Assembly (NCBI GenBank): GCA_018398815.1
Contig: CM031616.1
Span: 23,633,444 to 23,697,443 of the forward strand
Length of the DNA stretch: 64,000 nt
Reading direction: 5' to 3'
Source of the DNA: Conus ventricosus
Lineage: Eukaryota > Mollusca > Gastropoda > Neogastropoda > Conidae
The notes under the pieces were generated by a model. It saw only the letters and a list, made by a program, of their open reading frames with translations. It did no database searches and had not been told where the DNA came from. How positions within the stretch are numbered: position 1 is the first letter of the stretch; each line of letters starts with the position of its first letter. A program made the position numbers and the translations under genes. Shown here piece after piece: positions 63,401-64,000 of the stretch.

Positions 63401-63742
63401 GTTCAGGAGTGAGGGAGATAAAGCAGGCTAACCAAAAAAAAGCTACGACTGTCAAAAATATCACACAGAGAGAGAGCGAGCGAGAGAGAGAGAGAAAGAT
63501 TGAAAGAGAGAGAGAGGAAGTACATTCCCTGTCTTTGTGTGCTGGTTTGGCTTGTCTATCTGCGATTAAAACAGACCGTCTTAAAGAAAACGCTACAAAA
63601 TCTTTATTCGGTCCTCCTAAACACAATCCCTACCTGAGGCCAAGTCTGTTGAGAGCTCGGAGATTCCCGATGCTTTCTGGGATGTCCAGCAACTCATTGT
63701 GCTGAAGATCCAAGGAATTCAAGTTGACACAGTTACCAATAT
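44263..63742 (-). CDS. SHOC2: SHOC2 leucine-rich repeat scaffold protein, 3' part (nine exons)
   Basis: Exons on the - strand join into the C-terminal ~320 residues of SHOC2. Seen in order: [140 protein letters not shown] and a final [10 protein letters not shown]. Known role: SHOC2 forms a complex with MRAS and protein phosphatase 1 that removes an inhibitory phosphate from RAF kinases, promoting ERK signalling; its LRR solenoid is the scaffold. The start and N-terminal part lie beyond 64000. All junctions match the phase of the neighbouring exon, but the 49393-49481 exon has one extra base. The call is firm from order and motifs of the whole C-terminal half. Confidence 0.96.
44404..47226. 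repeat. About 51 copies of a 55-bp tandem repeat (last SHOC2 intron)
   Basis: The + strand unit is ACTTTGTGGGTCTCCAGGAA, CCCATGCTTTCTGTGAAGGA, CTAAAGCCTTGCCAT. Variants recur within the array (TTGCTGGGTTTCCAGGGACC; ACCTGGTGGG with CCATGTTTTC), and some units lost one base. The edge at 47.0-47.2 kb is the most diverged; the 44.4-46.9 kb part is homogeneous, as expected for recent expansion. The frames seen on the - strand follow the period and stop every three units, so no protein is proposed. Confidence 0.97.
47529..47561. repeat. (GT)n microsatellite
   Basis: Short GT array in the last SHOC2 intron, between the 55-bp array and the adjacent exon. Confidence 0.95.
47716..47885 (-). CDS. SHOC2: SHOC2 exon: [19 protein letters not shown] to GPSLVIQ
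   Basis: Acceptor GTGTAG, two bases complete Gly, then [20 protein letters not shown] and [17 protein letters not shown], ending GPSLVIQ before GTAGAT, phase 0. 170 bp. These are the most SHOC2-specific residues in the window. Confidence 0.97.
48281..48348 (-). CDS. SHOC2: SHOC2 exon: [20 protein letters not shown]
   Basis: Acceptor GGGCAG, one base completes Gly, [22 protein letters not shown], leaves phase 1 before GTGAGA. 68 bp, one LRR. Confidence 0.93.
48619..48688 (-). CDS. SHOC2: SHOC2 exon: [20 protein letters not shown]
   Basis: Acceptor TGTTCAG, phase 1 entry, [22 protein letters not shown], leaves phase 2 before GTAAGT. 70 bp, one LRR. Confidence 0.93.
49393..49481 (-). CDS. SHOC2: SHOC2 exon with a one-base frameshift
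   Basis: Acceptor CTTCAG, donor GTATAA. It starts KLPSTIG and then, one frame over, reads [23 protein letters not shown]. The exon is 89 bp; 88 would keep phase with both neighbours. The extra base lies in or near GGG (49461-49463). The rest is a normal LRR exon under clear constraint, so this is more likely a consensus error than a broken gene, but that is not proven. Confidence 0.9.
49943..51312 (+). pseudogene. pogo-like transposase, broken by about five frameshifts
   Basis: Starts at an ATG reading [13 protein letters not shown] one-base shift then gives a psq/CENPB-type helix-turn-helix ([20 protein letters not shown]). Next come a second DNA-binding part ([20 protein letters not shown]) and the DDE_1 catalytic core: first Asp in MNMDQT, second in [10 protein letters not shown], third in [10 protein letters not shown]. 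The tail ends in an acidic segment. Shifts are near 49977, 50178, 50519, 51000 and 51090. The enzyme cut and pasted its own element by its terminal repeats; this copy cannot make it as it stands. The frames agree well either side of each shift, so decay is slight or the consensus has indels. Confidence 0.88.
51701..51772. repeat. (AT)n-(CT)n microsatellite inside the pogo element
   Basis: AT array followed by CT, in the 3' non-coding part of the element. Confidence 0.95.
52486..53973 (+). mobile_element. piggyBac-type element flanked by TTAA
   Basis: TTAA at 52482-52485 precedes CCCTCTTGTATTCATAAC; the right end GAATACAAGAGGG is followed by TTAA at 53974-53977. Terminal repeats starting CCC and TTAA duplications are the signature of piggyBac. 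Only an N-terminal transposase remnant is left, so this is an internally deleted, non-autonomous copy. It sits inside the left arm of the inner hAT-like element. Confidence 0.88.
52770..53241 (+). pseudogene. piggyBac transposase N-terminal remnant
   Basis: Starts [20 protein letters not shown] and, after frame changes near 52850 and 53100, reads [20 protein letters not shown] then [16 protein letters not shown]-x-TN-x-YAQQ followed by an xDEMxA helix is typical of the start of the piggyBac transposase domain (DDE_Tnp_1_7). The catalytic Asp residues are absent; the rest of the gene is deleted. Confidence 0.72.
54406..56893 (-). pseudogene. hAT-like transposase with BED-type zinc finger, multiply frameshifted
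   Basis: Read 5' to 3' on the - strand: an N-terminal piece; a zinc finger with CLFC and HAKTDRH spacing (about 56670-56560); LLFDESLN, likely holding the first catalytic Asp; [10 protein letters not shown] (second Asp); [10 protein letters not shown] and [11 protein letters not shown]; and a C-terminal part with [19 protein letters not shown], like the hAT dimerisation region, then a Lys/Glu coiled coil. Shifts are needed near 56590, 56510, 56030, 55490, 55165 and 54905. It would have mobilised the CAGGGTTC-ended element. The subfamily is uncertain. Confidence 0.75.
58508..58684. repeat. Two ~88-bp tandem copies
   Basis: TCTCCTCCCAACTCCCTCTC, CCCCAACATTTCTTTGTTTA and CCTAACATGTACAAA occur twice with few differences. 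Confidence 0.9.
59380..59690 (-). mobile_element. LINE C-terminal ORF fragment
   Basis: On the - strand: [17 protein letters not shown], then [14 protein letters not shown] and, after a one-base shift in a C-rich stretch, [20 protein letters not shown]. The L-L-T-G-H, C-P-C-G and H-I-L order is the usual C-terminus downstream of RNase H in I/jockey-type non-LTR elements. It lies in the intron directly after SHOC2 exon 59753-59992. Boundaries are approximate. Confidence 0.75.
59753..59992 (-). CDS. SHOC2: SHOC2 exon: [20 protein letters not shown]
   Basis: Acceptor TAATCAG, 80 codons from [10 protein letters not shown] through [18 protein letters not shown] and [17 protein letters not shown] to ILSNNALR, donor GTGAGT, phase 0 both sides. 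The longest SHOC2 exon here, spanning about three and a half repeats. A LINE fragment starts about 60 bp past its donor. Confidence 0.96.
60190..60470. repeat. GT, GAGT and GA compound microsatellite
   Basis: (GT)n at 60190-60216, (GAGT)n at about 60257-60330, (GA)n at 60370-60432, then GAGT and GT again to 60470. Intronic in SHOC2. Confidence 0.95.
60668..60772 (-). CDS. SHOC2: SHOC2 exon: [15 protein letters not shown] to [10 protein letters not shown]
   Basis: Acceptor [26 protein letters not shown], ending [10 protein letters not shown] before GTGAGT; 105 bp, phase 0 on both sides. The GGPSQF motif is a SHOC2 hallmark. Confidence 0.93.
61291..61307. repeat. Poly-G run in a SHOC2 intron
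   Basis: A 17-base G run; another poly-C run is at 63800-63818. Confidence 0.85.
61694..61787 (-). CDS. SHOC2: SHOC2 exon: [20 protein letters not shown]
   Basis: Acceptor TTGGCAG, one base completes Arg, then [14 protein letters not shown], ending NNISQLP before GTAAGT in phase 0. 94 bp, in phase with both neighbours. Confidence 0.95.
61788..63633 (-). other. SHOC2 intron without other recognised features
   Basis: The frames in this stretch resemble no known protein. It contains a G-rich stretch at 62820-62915 and a GA-rich tract at 63470-63520. Confidence 0.6.
63634..63742 (-). CDS. SHOC2: SHOC2 exon: [18 protein letters not shown]
   Basis: Acceptor TTTCAG, then phase 1 entry completing Asp, [19 protein letters not shown] onward to LNRLGL plus AG before GTAGGG. 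109 bp. It is the most upstream SHOC2 exon visible and covers one and a half leucine-rich repeats. A poly-C run (63800-63818) lies in the intron just upstream. Confidence 0.95.
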
Positions 63743-64000
63743 CTGAAACAAAATAACAGAATTTTTGGTCCAACTCTTTTTCCAGTCCAGGAAACAGTTC
63801 CCCCCCCCCCCCCCCCCCCTCGACTTTCAAGACTCTGTAAGCACACTGTATTTCAAACTGTGTCTGGGAATGACACATGGGCAAACTTTTCTAAGGGCAG
63901 TTAATGCTCTGATACAAAAACATCACTGTTGCTACGTTGTTCAGGAATCTCTTACAGTACCCTTAAAATTCACCACTGCTTGGTTGAAATGATGATAATT

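Overview
This window is animal nuclear DNA. Genes are split into small exons with GT-AG junctions, and the sequence is full of dinucleotide microsatellites, minisatellites, tRNA-derived SINEs, LINE 3' fragments and decayed DNA transposons. The style (long AC/GT arrays, 20-34 bp poly-C or poly-G runs, pogo, hAT-like and piggyBac copies) suggests a marine invertebrate, most likely a mollusc such as a gastropod. That is an inference from texture, not from a marker gene.

Two protein-coding genes can be supported, facing each other tail to tail. (1) On the + strand, the 3' part of a DUF547-domain protein gene: exons near 611-769, 10597-10680, 19525-19703 and 20965-21091 (stop). Its 5' part lies left of the window, and the segment joining the first two exons is missing or only weakly identified. 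(2) On the - strand, the 3' part of SHOC2, the leucine-rich-repeat scaffold of the RAS-RAF pathway: nine exons from 63742 down to 44263, all joining in phase except one exon that carries an extra base. Its 5' part lies beyond 64000.

Layout. 1-21091: DUF547 exons in long introns filled with microsatellites, minisatellites, a tRNA-derived SINE and LINE tails; 9.2-10.5 kb reads like poor consensus or badly decayed sequence. 21092-44262: convergent intergenic space, presumably holding both 3' UTRs, with a SINE, a LINE 3' end and little else recognisable. 44263-63742: SHOC2. Its last intron holds about 51 copies of a 55-bp repeat. The intron at 49482-59752 holds a complete but frameshifted pogo element (49692-52033), a three-level nest of DNA transposons (CAGGGCTT-ended element > CAGGGTTC-ended hAT-like element > TTAA-flanked piggyBac element, 52378-58155) and a LINE fragment.

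The best points for a second look are the transposon nest, a tandem array that copied the splice acceptor of the last DUF547 exon, a near-identical 188-bp element found once inside a SINE and once nearby, the 55-bp array just upstream of the tiny last SHOC2 exon, and a one-base frameshift in SHOC2. All calls come from reading the sequence; no database search was run.
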